Shown one piece after another: positions 8,102-17,343 of a stretch of DNA of 64,000 nucleotides (positions are counted from its first letter, which is position 1; the number at the start of each line of letters is the position of its first letter). The DNA comes from Manganitrophus sp963718695 (GTDB taxonomy: Bacteria > Nitrospirota > Nitrospiria > SBBL01 > Manganitrophaceae). A program made the translations under genes and the position numbers. The stretch spans positions 2,790,001 to 2,854,000 of the forward strand of contig OY970371.1 of the NCBI GenBank assembly GCA_963718695.1, read 5' to 3'. The notes below the pieces were generated by a model. That model did not search any database. It was not told where the DNA came from and was given only the letters and a program-made list of their open reading frames with translations.

Positions 8102-10264
8102 TCAATGGGGCGGGAGCCGCCGCGGCCTGCGGATGGAGAGGGGGCGCTTCGTCGCCTTTGTGGAGATCGGCTCCCTCAGGAGTTCCGGGCCGGAGGAGGA
8201 CATCCATTCACTTCTCGGAACCGCCGGTTCAAAAGGGAGCTCAACCCGCAGCTCCGTTCCCCGCCCTCGGCCGGAGAGGATCTGGAAAGCGCCTCCCATC
8301 AGATCAACCCGCTCTTGAATCCCGACCAGCCCGAACCGGCGGGCGCGCCGCCGGGCGAGGGTGGTCGCATCGAACCCGACCCCGTTGTCGATCACACGGA
8401 CCCGAACCCGCTCCTCAATCCGCTCCAGCCAAATCGATACTTGCGTCGCCCGGGCATGTTTGGCGACATTGGTCAGCGCCTCCTGAACGATCCGGTAGAT
8501 CATCGTCTCCATGTCGGAGGGAAGCCGGCGGTAAAGCTTCACCCGCTTGAGCGTGGTCCGGATCTTAAATTTCCGGGAGAAGTCTTTAATCAGCCCTCGC
8601 AGCGTGGGGACCAGTCCGAGATCATCGAGCTTCAGCGGCCGCAGATCGGCCACCAGCCTTCGGATCTCCTCAATTGTCTGTGTTGCAATCGCGTGGGCTT
8701 CTCCGATCTCCTCCCGCTGGCTCGCCATCTCCGGAGGAATTTGATCCGCCAGGATCTCCAGGTGAAGCTTGAGCGCCAGCAGGCCCTGTCCCATCGCATC
8801 GTGCAGCTCTCGTGAAATCCGCCTCCGCTCGTCCTCCTGCGTCGAGAGAACCTTCAACGAGAGCTGCCGGAGGTCTTCTTGATGCGCCCGGTTTAAATTG
8901 TAGAGACGGACATTTTCGATCGTCAACGCCACCTGGTGGGCGATCGAGTTCATCAATGCGACCTCGCGCGGGGCGAAGGTGCGCGGCTGTCTCGTGGCAA
9001 TCGACAGAATTCCCCGGGTGATCCCTTTATAGACCAATGGAACGCCGAGATAGGAGGCCCACCCCTTCAACCTTCCCCGCTCAGATGCGGGAAGCTTCTT
9101 CTCCGACGCGATGTTTGGGATGGCCCATGGCTTTTGCGAAAGGGCGATCATTCCCTCAAGCCCTCGCGGGGAAAGCGGCTTCGGACGTCCTATCGGTGCA
9201 AGCGACGGCCCTTGGGCAACGGAGGTCGTCGGCACCCAACGTTCCGGGTCGATCAAAAAGAGGGTCCCGGCATCGACCCGCATCAACGAAACCGCCTTTT
9301 CGATCGCCAGACTCAGAATCGACCGCTCCTCGTGCAGCTCCGTTCCGGTCGTGGCAATTTCGGCCAGAAGACCGAGCTCCTTTGCCTTGTCCCGCTCACG
9401 CTGGCAATACCGGATATTCTCAATGCCGACCGCCGCCTGATCGGCGATGAACCGAGCCAGCTTGACCTCCGATCCGGTAAAGCGATGCGGTGTTTCGCCC
9501 GAATCGACCGAAAGGACGCCGAGCAAATCTCCCCGGAGCACGATCGGAACGAGAAGCAAGGAGCGAAGATGTAGCTTCTTTAATAAGGGAGGAAGCCGCC
9601 GATCCTTCTGTACATCGTCAATGACAACCTCTTTCCCCTCATGCAGTAGATCGTAAATCATTCCTTTACGGACCGGAATGCGGACCTCCCGGTCGACCGG
9701 AATGTTCGCAGCCTTGAGAATCAACGCCTCTCTCTCGTCGGTCAAGAGAAAGAGTAAACAACGGGGAAGCACCAGCACCTCCGAAAGCCTTTCAACAAGG
9801 TTTTTCAAAAAGGCATCGAGCTCGGTCTCCCCGGAAATGGAGCGGCCGACTTCATACAGCAGCTCCATCTTCCGCTGAAGCGTCACCGCCTCGGAGATTT
9901 TCTTCCGCTCCAGCGCTTGCCTCACCGACCGCTTCAGATCCTCCGGGTGCGTCGGCTTAAGAAGATAGTCGCTCGCCCCCCGTCGAATCGCTTCAATGGC
10001 GGTATCGATCGAGGCGTGGCCGGTCAACAGAACGGTGGCGGGAGCGGGCTGGATCTTCTCGAATTCGGTGTGAAGCCCGAGTCCGGTCCCGTCCGGGAGA
10101 TGGTGGTCGACGATGACCACATCATAGGCCGCGTGGCGCAGTCTCTCCAGCGCCTCCTTCCCGGTGCGCGCCGAATCGACTTCGTATCCTTCCTGCCGCA
10201 GGATCTCCTCGAGCGTCGCCAGGAGGTGCGGTTCATCGTCAATTATTAAGATTCGTTCGGGCAT
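8102..10264 (-). CDS. Soluble hybrid kinase: REC-GAF-GAF-HisKA_3-HATPase
   Basis: 720 residues from MPERIL. The frame is open 40 codons further upstream, but that part overlaps the preceding gene. Receiver: residues 4-117, with D10-D11 class acidic residues, acceptor D53 and K103. Two GAF-type sensor domains span roughly 145-290 and 310-470. The NarL-class dimerisation box (RRISRELHDAMGQG) carries the phospho-acceptor His at 488. The ATPase domain has IVQEALTNVAKHA and later VRVIDNGVGFD and GLVGIQERV. No membrane segment is present, so it senses cytoplasmic signals. It most likely phosphorylates the NarL-type regulator encoded 47 bases downstream. It lies at the end of the polysaccharide locus, but a role there is inference. 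Confidence 0.92.
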   Translation of the reverse strand: MPERILIIDDEPHLLATLEEILRQEGYEVDSARTGKEALERLRHAAYDVVIVDHHLPDGTGLGLHTEFEKIQPAPATVLLTGHASIDTAIEAIRRGASDYLLKPTHPEDLKRSVRQALERKKISEAVTLQRKMELLYEVGRSISGETELDAFLKNLVERLSEVLVLPRCLLFLLTDEREALILKAANIPVDREVRIPVRKGMIYDLLHEGKEVVIDDVQKDRRLPPLLKKLHLRSLLLVPIVLRGDLLGVLSVDSGETPHRFTGSEVKLARFIADQAAVGIENIRYCQRERDKAKELGLLAEIATTGTELHEERSILSLAIEKAVSLMRVDAGTLFLIDPERWVPTTSVAQGPSLAPIGRPKPLSPRGLEGMIALSQKPWAIPNIASEKKLPASERGRLKGWASYLGVPLVYKGITRGILSIATRQPRTFAPREVALMNSIAHQVALTIENVRLYNLNRAHQEDLRQLSLKVLSTQEDERRRISRELHDAMGQGLLALKLHLEILADQIPPEMASQREEIGEAHAIATQTIEEIRRLVADLRPLKLDDLGLVPTLRGLIKDFSRKFKIRTTLKRVKLYRRLPSDMETMIYRIVQEALTNVAKHARATQVSIWLERIEERVRVRVIDNGVGFDATTLARRRARRFGLVGIQERVDLMGGAFQILSGRGRGTELRVELPFEPAVPRSEWMSSSGPELLREPISTKATKRPLSIRRPRRLPPH

Positions 10265-10290
10265 CGTACAGACATGGCGGCGTTCCCTCT

Positions 10291-11526
10291 TTAATCCTCG
10301 AGGTGTTGGTGGAACCAATCGATCAGAAAACGACGGAAGGGAACGGCATAACATGATTGATAAAAGGATCCCGGAGAAGAACAAAAAATGGATTGAGCAA
10401 AGTAGGTCATGTGCATCAACCGAAAGGTCTCAAACAAAGGAAGGCCTTGCTTCACTTCCATTCCCTTCCCCTGAAAAAAACCGGCCTCTTCATGACCATT
10501 GAGATAAGCATCCACTAAAACCGACTGCATCTGTGACAAGAGCGCCCCGTCCACGGTTCGATAACGATAGAGGAGATCGAGGGCACAGTAGAAGAACGCC
10601 AGATCAAAAGAGGCGAAGCCGGGATTGAAATTTTGGAAATCGGTCAAGTAAAGATGCCGATCCCCCACCATCAGGTTCCAGGGGGCGAAATCGGAATGTT
10701 GCAGGACGATCGGTTGAAAGGAAGATTGGCTTTCAAGCCGGTGGAACACCGCACACTGAATCCGCTGGATCAATCCTTCCGGAAAGCCCCCCTTCCGGCA
10801 GATGCCAAGATGGCGCAAGAGCTGTTTTTCATATCGCAGCACAATGCTCTCCGCCGTTTCCTTTCCGCCCGCCGGGTGATGATGCACCGGGATATGCTGA
10901 AAATGCGCCAAGAGCCGTCCCGCTTCGATCATATACTCCAGCAGCCGCTCGCGTTGCCGGCCTAAAAGCAGAAAGCGCGAGAGGCGAAGCGGACGGAAGA
11001 GCATCTTCTTGAGACTGATGGAAGGACAGTACTCCATGAAGAGGATCTTCTCGCTGAGCCGGCAGCTGTAGGGCTGGGGCGCTCGAAACCGCTCGGTCGA
11101 TTCGAACGCCTGGTGTACAACCTGAATTCCGCAGAATTCGTTCTCCACCACGGCGCTGTCGATTTGAGGATGATGGTACTGCTTCAGAAACACGCTTCGT
11201 TGCGGCTTTCCCCCCTTCGAGAAAAAGGTGGCAAGATACTTCGCCGCGTTTTCTCCCTCGGCCTCGATCGGCGCGAGATCGAATGACCATTCGGGAGAGA
11301 AACCGATCGCCCCCCACCGGGTCTGCTGCTCTCGGAGGACCACCGATCGCAGGTGCGCAAGGGAATCGCCGTCTTTCGCTCCTTCCAGGAAATCCCGCCT
11401 CGGCACTTCAGAGAAGCCCGACTCTCTTTTTCCTGTTTGGAGGGTCGGCCCCTCTTTTTTCTGGGACGCTGGTTTCCCTGCCTCCCCGGAGGGAAGAAAA
11501 GAGCGGCGCGCATTCGGTTGGCCCAT
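10291..11526 (-). CDS. APH/choline-kinase-fold phosphotransferase
   Basis: 411 residues. The kinase-like core has the catalytic loop HSDFAPWNLM at about 277-286 and the metal-binding LTDFQN about ten residues later. An N-lobe Lys lies in VFLKQYHHP. This is the aminoglycoside phosphotransferase fold, which in polysaccharide loci usually phosphorylates a sugar or an alcohol group; the substrate here is unknown. The first 60 residues are low-complexity and basic. ATG 11526 is preceded by AAAGGA. It sits downstream of the acetyltransferase and 26 bases upstream of the hybrid kinase start, on the same strand. Confidence 0.8.
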   Translation of the reverse strand: MGQPNARRSFLPSGEAGKPASQKKEGPTLQTGKRESGFSEVPRRDFLEGAKDGDSLAHLRSVVLREQQTRWGAIGFSPEWSFDLAPIEAEGENAAKYLATFFSKGGKPQRSVFLKQYHHPQIDSAVVENEFCGIQVVHQAFESTERFRAPQPYSCRLSEKILFMEYCPSISLKKMLFRPLRLSRFLLLGRQRERLLEYMIEAGRLLAHFQHIPVHHHPAGGKETAESIVLRYEKQLLRHLGICRKGGFPEGLIQRIQCAVFHRLESQSSFQPIVLQHSDFAPWNLMVGDRHLYLTDFQNFNPGFASFDLAFFYCALDLLYRYRTVDGALLSQMQSVLVDAYLNGHEEAGFFQGKGMEVKQGLPLFETFRLMHMTYFAQSIFCSSPGSFYQSCYAVPFRRFLIDWFHQHLED

Positions 11527-11588
11527 TTACAGTCCTTTATGAAGGCGTAAAAAATGAGAACGTCAGGGGAAAAGGCAAGATTTTCTCC

Positions 11589-12308
11589 TCAGATTACTTT
11601 TTCTTCGACGGAAAGCTGCTTGACCACACGCGCCGGATTTCCAGCCACCACCGCGTAGGGGGGCACATCGGAGGTCACCACCGCGTGCGCGGCGACAATC
11701 GCTCCCTCGCCGACGGTCACCCCCTTCAACACCGTCGCATTCGAGCAGATCCAGACGTTGTCTTCAATGATGATCGGCCGTCCTTCTTCCCTTGGCGCAG
11801 GCCGGTGATTCCTTCGCGCGATCGGGTCCTTCGGGTGACCATCATATCCGACCAGACTGACCCGGTCGGCCACCAAGACATGCCGGCCGATCCGAACCAA
11901 GGGGCCGACCGTGATCGTCACCTGATAACCGATATAGGAGTCATCTCCGATTTCAAGTGTCGGTTTTTCCCAAACAGTGGCCCCGGCCAGGGTGGTAATG
12001 CCGTTGAGCGTAACATCGGACCCGATCCGGATGTCGAGAAACCCCTCCACCCAAGGGATACCGCTGACCAGGCGGAATCGAGGACCGACCTGCTGACAGA
12101 TACTTTTAAAAAGCGGCTCCCAGTAAAAAACCCGCCGGAGATAATGCCAGGCCGACTGTCTCGACCGCCGCTCATAATAGAGAAACCGGTGCAACGGGAC
12201 AAACACCGGACAGGCCAGATGCCGTACCCGGACGGCGAGTTGATAGAGACCGTTATAGACGGTCCCCTCTCTCCTCCTGATTTTCAGCGCCAATTGTTGT
12301 AAGCCCAT
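11589..12308 (-). CDS. Hexapeptide-repeat O-acetyltransferase
   Basis: 239 residues. The left-handed beta-helix repeats are clear from about residue 95: IRIGSDVTLNG, LEIGDDSYIGYQVTI, VRIGRHVLVADRVSLVG. Next comes the maltose/galactoside acetyltransferase-like end, IIIEDNVWICSNATVLKGVTVGEGAIVAAHAVV...YAVVAGNPARVVK. The catalytic His is probably in GYDGHP. Such enzymes acetylate sugar hydroxyls or amines using acetyl-CoA. It probably decorates the polysaccharide made by this locus. Confidence 0.88.
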   Translation of the reverse strand: MGLQQLALKIRRREGTVYNGLYQLAVRVRHLACPVFVPLHRFLYYERRSRQSAWHYLRRVFYWEPLFKSICQQVGPRFRLVSGIPWVEGFLDIRIGSDVTLNGITTLAGATVWEKPTLEIGDDSYIGYQVTITVGPLVRIGRHVLVADRVSLVGYDGHPKDPIARRNHRPAPREEGRPIIIEDNVWICSNATVLKGVTVGEGAIVAAHAVVTSDVPPYAVVAGNPARVVKQLSVEEKVI

Positions 12309-12355
12309 GACTCCCCCCGTTCGGTGATTCTCTATCCGTCATCGGTCCGATCGAC

Positions 12356-13588
12356 CTATCTAAACTTTAGAAACTGCGCCGCGCCGGCGTCTTTCAGCCG
12401 ATGAGCAGGGTCGTCGACCGCGGCGCGGGAACGATCTCCCCCCGGAGCCCCCTTCTCGATCAGCATTGAAAGGAGCTCTACCTTGTGATCCCAACTCTCC
12501 TGTTCCATACTCTTGGAGCGATCGAGTGAGGGCCCCACCTCCCCCTTCTGGACAAGGTCGGCGACCTGCTCGATGAAACTGGAGTGGCTCCGGCCGATCC
12601 GGGTGTCTCCTCCGAGACTTCGTACTTCAGGAAGGTCGGTCGAAACGACCGGCAGGCCGGCCGCCAGGTACTCCCGGAGCTTAAGGGGATTCGCATAAAG
12701 GGTTAGACGATTCACCACAAAGGGGAGAATCGCCACATCGAATCCTTTGCAATAGGCCGGCAGACTCTCATAGGGGCGCTTCCCCAGCAGATGGACGTTT
12801 TTTAAACCGCTGATTTGAGAGACGTCGGTGGTGGCCGATCCCAAAAGAACAATCGACCATTTGGGATATTGAATCGCCATCTTCCGGATCAGGGGAAGGT
12901 CGATCCAGTCGGCAACGAGCCCATGAAACCCGATGATCGGGCGGGGCAGCCCTGCGATTTCCGGAGGAATCGCCGTCGGCGGTTCGAGCGCCTTTCTGAA
13001 ATGATCGTAATCGACCCCATGTCGAACCAGATGGGTGTTCGGATTCCAGCGTCGTTTGCTCTCCTGGAGGGTGCTCGCCGAGACGATGACCAAATCGGAT
13101 TTCTTCAGAAGGGTCTCTTCCATGTTTTGAATCGCCGTTTGAGGCGCATCCGAGAAGGCGGAGAACTCGTCGACGCAGTGGTAAATCACCTGCGACTCCC
13201 CGAGCCGTCCTACGACATCGGCGGAGGAGGGGGCGAAGGTCCAGGTAATCGGGTTGGAGAAACCGAGCCGCTTCAGCTGCCGCCGGATCATCGCGGCCAA
13301 AAGGAGCTGATTCGACTTTCGAAGCATCATCGAATGGTAAAAGGGAATCATCACCGGCGAGAAGACATAGATGTTCTTCTCCACCTCACGGACACCTTGA
13401 AAAAACTGGCTCGTCTTCTTGAAAATCCGGCCGAGATCTTTTTTGTTGATCTTCGGACTCCGGTTCCCGATCGAGTTGACCCAGAGAATGCGGTTCCGCT
13501 GCGCGAGGCGTTTCATGATGTGTTTCTTGCTCAACGGATCCCCATCCCAATCGTTCGCAAAGCAGATGATCTCTTTTCCCTGAAGCAT
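12356..13588 (-). CDS. Glycosyltransferase (GT-B, family-4-like)
   Basis: 410 residues from MLQGKEI. The open frame reaches 14020, but that upstream part is the shadow of the PHP gene. Features: a Rossmann-like N-terminal domain (IICFANDWDGDPLSKKHIM), the acceptor domain ending near IIGFHGLVADWIDLPLI, and a C-terminal donor-binding stretch LYANPLKLREYLAAGLPVV with the usual Glu. A GT-B enzyme transferring a sugar from a nucleotide donor to the growing repeat unit is likely. Specificity cannot be read. GGGGG lies about eight bases before the ATG. The last 30 residues are a nonconserved charged tail. Confidence 0.88.
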   Translation of the reverse strand: MLQGKEIICFANDWDGDPLSKKHIMKRLAQRNRILWVNSIGNRSPKINKKDLGRIFKKTSQFFQGVREVEKNIYVFSPVMIPFYHSMMLRKSNQLLLAAMIRRQLKRLGFSNPITWTFAPSSADVVGRLGESQVIYHCVDEFSAFSDAPQTAIQNMEETLLKKSDLVIVSASTLQESKRRWNPNTHLVRHGVDYDHFRKALEPPTAIPPEIAGLPRPIIGFHGLVADWIDLPLIRKMAIQYPKWSIVLLGSATTDVSQISGLKNVHLLGKRPYESLPAYCKGFDVAILPFVVNRLTLYANPLKLREYLAAGLPVVSTDLPEVRSLGGDTRIGRSHSSFIEQVADLVQKGEVGPSLDRSKSMEQESWDHKVELLSMLIEKGAPGGDRSRAAVDDPAHRLKDAGAAQFLKFR

Positions 13589-13607
13589 CGTGAACCCCCA
13601 TTTGAAT

Positions 13608-14420
13608 TTAGAGCACTTTCCTAGCCATCGCCTTGAGCCGCTGCGGGATCGGAATTCGGAGGGACTTAAAGGGCCCCCGCGCGCCGACCACCATCGTCCT
13701 CCATATTCGATAAAACCGCTCCCTTCTCTCAAAAGAGCTCTTCTGATCGGGCGTGAGGGAGCCGTCGGGAGTGAGGCGCACCCCCTCTTTTTCTGCAAAA
13801 AATTTCCCATTTCGAACCGCCGCCAGGAGCAACGCCGGGATGAGCGCTTCCGCCTCGATCCAAACCGCCAAACCGGTGTACTGCGTCTTCCAGTGAAAAT
13901 CGGTTCCATAGAATCCGAGCACCTCCGGACGAAGCGCCCTGACCTGCGTAAGAAGCTGGTAATTCCAAAGAGCAGGGGCGAGCCGGCCGTTGTATTTTGT
14001 ATTCCAAAGCTCAATCCCATCGATCGTTCCGTTCATCGGGAGAATCTGCGGCAAAAGGGGCGGATACGGATGCGCCAAGACCGCCACCCCGCCGAGCTGA
14101 TGAATCGTCTCGATCATTTTGACCGGCTCCTCTTCACGCTGGTATCGGCTGACGCCATACCCGAGCAGGTGAAGACTCCCGCTCTCGAATTTATATGCAA
14201 ACTCAAGACCCGGAATGATGCAGAACTGATCGTCCGAGAGGGCACGACATTCTGCGACATACGCTTCCATCTGCTCCGGCGTCATCGATTCGGCATGATC
14301 GCTCATCATCAAACATTGAAACCCTTCCTTCTTGAAACGGGATTTCAACTCCGCCAGGGTGAGCTCACCGTCCGAATAGGTGGTGTGCAGGTGAAGCGCG
14401 GCTTTAAACCGGTTCGGCAT
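13608..14420 (-). CDS. PHP-domain metal-dependent phosphoesterase (copy 1)
   Basis: 270 residues from MPNRFKAALHLH, with GAGGAGG 11 bases upstream. All four PHP motifs are visible: HLHTTYSDGEL near residue 9, MMSDHAE near 39, GLEFAYKF with HLLGYG near 70-85, VLAHPYPP near 115, and GTDFHWK near 165. PHP proteins hydrolyse phosphoesters with two or three divalent metals; in capsule loci, members such as CpsB dephosphorylate the tyrosine kinase. Which applies here is not shown. It overlaps the ATP-grasp gene by 17 bases. It is a paralogue of the protein at 16603-17343. Confidence 0.88.
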   Translation of the reverse strand: MPNRFKAALHLHTTYSDGELTLAELKSRFKKEGFQCLMMSDHAESMTPEQMEAYVAECRALSDDQFCIIPGLEFAYKFESGSLHLLGYGVSRYQREEEPVKMIETIHQLGGVAVLAHPYPPLLPQILPMNGTIDGIELWNTKYNGRLAPALWNYQLLTQVRALRPEVLGFYGTDFHWKTQYTGLAVWIEAEALIPALLLAAVRNGKFFAEKEGVRLTPDGSLTPDQKSSFERRERFYRIWRTMVVGARGPFKSLRIPIPQRLKAMARKVL

Positions 14421-15642
14421 GTTTGGTGAGCCTCCTCTTCGATCGTTGAAAGTATCCGGGCATTTTCGTGAAAGCAAAATGAAGCCACTCAATCAACCCG
14501 GGGAGCGGATCTTCCGACCGGAAGGTGTCATAGATCATCCCCCGCCGGTGCGACTTTAAGAATTCCAGGAAGGTCTCGCCCCGCTTCGGGAAAGGGGCCG
14601 GCCAGCCAGGAGGCGCTCCTTGCAAAACCGATAAGAGATGGCGGCAGTCGCCGAGGAACCAGCGGCAGAGAAGATCGTTTTGATAGGCCGGAAAATCGTC
14701 GAACGGCTTTCCCTGCGCCATCTGCAACAGAAGCCAGGGAAAATCGACCCCGGCGGCGATCGCCAGCGGAAGCGAGTTCCAGAAGCGTCCGTTGATCTCC
14801 ATGAGAACCGGCTCGGAGCGACCCCGGTCCCACTTGAATTCGACCATCGCCACCCCGTGCCACTTCAGCGTCTTGAGGAGCGACACGGCATGTTTTTCCA
14901 GCAGCGGATCGGGGGGGATGCTCCGCCGCAAGGCGCTCCCGGAGCCGGTCGGCCGGACATCCCGCAGCCGCTCATGCGCGAACAAGACCCGCGGCCGTCC
15001 CTCCTCGAAGAGAGCGTAGAGACCGTACCCCCTGCCGGGGACAAACGACTGGATCAAGGGGAACGGAATCTCTTGATGGATGCGCCGGACCTTCTCCACC
15101 AGTTCCTCCGGCCCGAAGGCATACGCCGCCCCTCCTCCCAACGTCATCCGGTCTCCCTTCCAATAAGAGGACCACTTCGGCTTGATCACCACCGGATAAG
15201 GAATTGTCTTTGCCAGGGCCGGCAGCTCCGCCAGATCCTCCACGAACCAGGTCTGTGGAATCGGAACCCCCTCCCGCTGCGCGAGGGCGAGGGTATCGGC
15301 TTTGTTGCAGGCCTGAAAGATCGCTTCATGCGAGGGGAGCGGAAGGCGGACATAGGGAAAGAAGCGATCCCGATGGGCCGAGATCGGCAGCAGGCATCCT
15401 TCGGTCATCGGGAGGAGAAAATCATACTCTCCTTTTTTCATCTCCTCGGCCATCCAGGAGAGAAAGCCGCTGACACTCTCGGCCGGCGAGGGATAGACCC
15501 GCCGCTGCCGGCAATACCGGGAAAATCCCCCCTTGGAAAGGACAGAAGACTCCCCGACCACCACCTCGACCCCTTTGGCTCCCAGCGAACGGGCCACCGC
15601 CAAGGCATGGTTCTGCGCGCCGTCGGTCACAAAAACTTTCAT
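14404..15642 (-). CDS. ATP-grasp ligase
   Basis: 412 residues. The ATP-grasp order is an N-terminal VFVTDGAQNHALAVARSLGAKG, a central VVIKPKWSSYWKGDRM with the ATP-binding Lys, EEGRPRVLFAHERLR, and the metal site VEFKWDRGR...VLMEINGRFWNSL. The similarity is to carbamoyl-phosphate-synthase-like proteins. These ligate a carboxylate (often an amino acid) to an amine or other nucleophile via an acylphosphate. In a glycan locus this would fit amino-acid decoration of a sugar, but that is inference. It overlaps the deacetylase upstream by 4 bases and the PHP protein downstream by 17 bases. Confidence 0.88.
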   Translation of the reverse strand: MKVFVTDGAQNHALAVARSLGAKGVEVVVGESSVLSKGGFSRYCRQRRVYPSPAESVSGFLSWMAEEMKKGEYDFLLPMTEGCLLPISAHRDRFFPYVRLPLPSHEAIFQACNKADTLALAQREGVPIPQTWFVEDLAELPALAKTIPYPVVIKPKWSSYWKGDRMTLGGGAAYAFGPEELVEKVRRIHQEIPFPLIQSFVPGRGYGLYALFEEGRPRVLFAHERLRDVRPTGSGSALRRSIPPDPLLEKHAVSLLKTLKWHGVAMVEFKWDRGRSEPVLMEINGRFWNSLPLAIAAGVDFPWLLLQMAQGKPFDDFPAYQNDLLCRWFLGDCRHLLSVLQGAPPGWPAPFPKRGETFLEFLKSHRRGMIYDTFRSEDPLPGLIEWLHFAFTKMPGYFQRSKRRLTKHAEPV

Positions 15643-16619
15643 GACGATCTCTCCGTGTTCACAGAAACGCTCGTTTCCTCTCTTTGGATCGTCGGAACAA
15701 ACTCGGTTTTATCATCCCGGCGGAACACCCGCTGCCAGCCCTCTTTCATCCATCCAAGCCAATCGGCCGCTCCGACCACCTTGCACTTGAAATCGAAGAG
15801 GGTGTCATGGTCATAGACGGGAATCCGCTTGAGCCGATAGGAGCTTTCTCCGATGAAGTTGGCCCCCCATTTTGTGGTGCAGGCAAAACGGTATCCCGCC
15901 TCTCTCAGCGCCCCCGCCGTCCCCTCATTGAAATCGCCATACACTGCGGAGCCGAAGGGATAGGAAAAGGCGGTGATCGTTGTCTGCAAGCCCGACTCCA
16001 ATTCTTTCTTCGACTGGGCCACTTCCTCCCAGACCTCACTCCGGGTGAGTCGGGCGAGAGAACGATGAGACCGGGTGTGGGATCCGATCGCGTGGCCCTG
16101 CTGCTTCATTTCATGGAGCATCCCCCAGGTCAGCGGAAGCCAATGCTCGGGATGAACCGATTGATCGGTCCTTGCAGCGGCATCCCATTGAAGGTGGTCG
16201 AAAGGCGCATCGCGCCCGACTGCACCGGTAATGACGAAAAAGGTCGCCGGTAATTGGTGTCGCCTTAAAATGGGCGCGGCATACAGATAGTTGTCCTGAA
16301 AACCGTCATCGAAGGTGATCACCACCTTTTTTCGCCCGCTTCCAAAAGATTCCCCTCCCAGCCACCCTCCCAGATCTTCCAGCGAGATCACCTCCAGTTC
16401 GCTCTTTGCCAAAAAGCGCATCTGCGCCTCGAAGGAGGCAACCGGAACATTGCAATAGGGAACGTCCCGCTCCGGCGGCAGGTTGGAGACCTTGTGGTAC
16501 ATCAAAATCCGGACCTCTTCTCTTCTCCTGAAAAAATCGATCAGAAGATAGAGCGGATAAAAAAGGCGGACCATCCACTTGATTCCGCGCTGCAGTTTAC
16601 GTTTAAGAAGCGACCGCAT
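15639..16619 (-). CDS. Polysaccharide deacetylase (CE4, NodB-type), copy 1
   Basis: 326 residues from MRSLLKRKL; the frame is open to 16832, but that part shadows the neighbouring gene. A membrane-proximal hydrophobic segment (MVRLFYPLYLLIDFF) is at residues 17-31. The NodB motifs are ILMYHKVS, ITFDDGFQDNY (the catalytic Asp pair), the metal-binding IGSHTRSHRSL, FSYPFGS, and a late basic FACTTKWGANF segment. It removes N- or O-acetyl groups from a glycan. It overlaps the PHP gene by 17 bases and the ATP-grasp gene by 4, so translation is coupled. Confidence 0.9.
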   Translation of the reverse strand: MRSLLKRKLQRGIKWMVRLFYPLYLLIDFFRRREEVRILMYHKVSNLPPERDVPYCNVPVASFEAQMRFLAKSELEVISLEDLGGWLGGESFGSGRKKVVITFDDGFQDNYLYAAPILRRHQLPATFFVITGAVGRDAPFDHLQWDAAARTDQSVHPEHWLPLTWGMLHEMKQQGHAIGSHTRSHRSLARLTRSEVWEEVAQSKKELESGLQTTITAFSYPFGSAVYGDFNEGTAGALREAGYRFACTTKWGANFIGESSYRLKRIPVYDHDTLFDFKCKVVGAADWLGWMKEGWQRVFRRDDKTEFVPTIQREETSVSVNTERSS

Positions 16620-17343
16620 CCGATTCCATCCGCATAAAAGAGGTTTGAAGCGCCAGTTTGATCTGCCCTCCCAGAGAGAGCGACCCGGTCGAAGGGATCG
16701 AGACGGGACCGCGTTGGATCGTGAACCGTCCGGCGCGAAGCCCCTCCAGTATCCCGGCCGCCGTTCGGGGCGATTCCAGCGAGACGGAGAGACGCCGATC
16801 TTGACTCCCTTTGTGAAAATCGATTCCGGCAAAGCCGTGAAAAGCGGGCCGCGTCTCGCGGAGCCGATCGAGCGCCCCCAACAGACGGAGCGGCAGACGG
16901 CCCCCCTTATGGTAGCGGGTGTTCCAAATTTCCATTCCGTCGAGCGCTTCGGCGGCGGGATAGATCAGATTCAGCGCCTCCGGGGTCGGATGGGCCAAGA
17001 CGGCCACCCCTCCCGCCTCATGGATCTGATCGATCAGCGCTTCGATCGATCCGCCGCGAAGCAGCTTCCGGACGCCGAATCCGAGAAGATGGGTATTCCG
17101 GCCGACCGAGAACTCGAATCCCGGAAGGAGCATGCAGTCCGAATCGGAAAGGCGGTCGCACTCATCGAGCCAGGCCGCCACCCGCTCCGAATCGAGCCCC
17201 TCCGCATGCTCGGTCATTGCCAGAAAGTGGTAACCCTCCGCGCTGAAGACCCGCTTGCATTGCTCCAGCGGCCACTCGGCGTCGTGCGAGGTGTTGGAGT
17301 GAATATGGAGCGCTCCGATCTGTCGTTCAGGCGGCCGGTCCAT
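16603..17343 (-). CDS. PHP-domain metal-dependent phosphoesterase (copy 2)
   Basis: 246 residues from MDRPPERQ. PHP motifs: HIHSNTSHDAEW near residue 13, MTEHAEGLD near 43, GFEFSVGRNTHLLGFG near 75-90, VLAHPTPE near 118, and GIDFHKGS near 172. It is clearly related to the copy at 13608-14420 (same motif order and the shared HLLGxGV stretch), so the locus holds a duplicated pair separated by a deacetylase and an ATP-grasp gene. Substrate unknown; the tyrosine-phosphatase role of CpsB-type PHP proteins is one option. It overlaps both neighbours by exactly 17 bases. Confidence 0.88.
   Translation of the reverse strand: MDRPPERQIGALHIHSNTSHDAEWPLEQCKRVFSAEGYHFLAMTEHAEGLDSERVAAWLDECDRLSDSDCMLLPGFEFSVGRNTHLLGFGVRKLLRGGSIEALIDQIHEAGGVAVLAHPTPEALNLIYPAAEALDGMEIWNTRYHKGGRLPLRLLGALDRLRETRPAFHGFAGIDFHKGSQDRRLSVSLESPRTAAGILEGLRAGRFTIQRGPVSIPSTGSLSLGGQIKLALQTSFMRMESDAVAS

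Noticed and set aside
14638..15816. Plus-strand 392-codon frame opposite the ATP-grasp gene
   Set aside because: No start context, no domain, arginine/proline-rich shadow.
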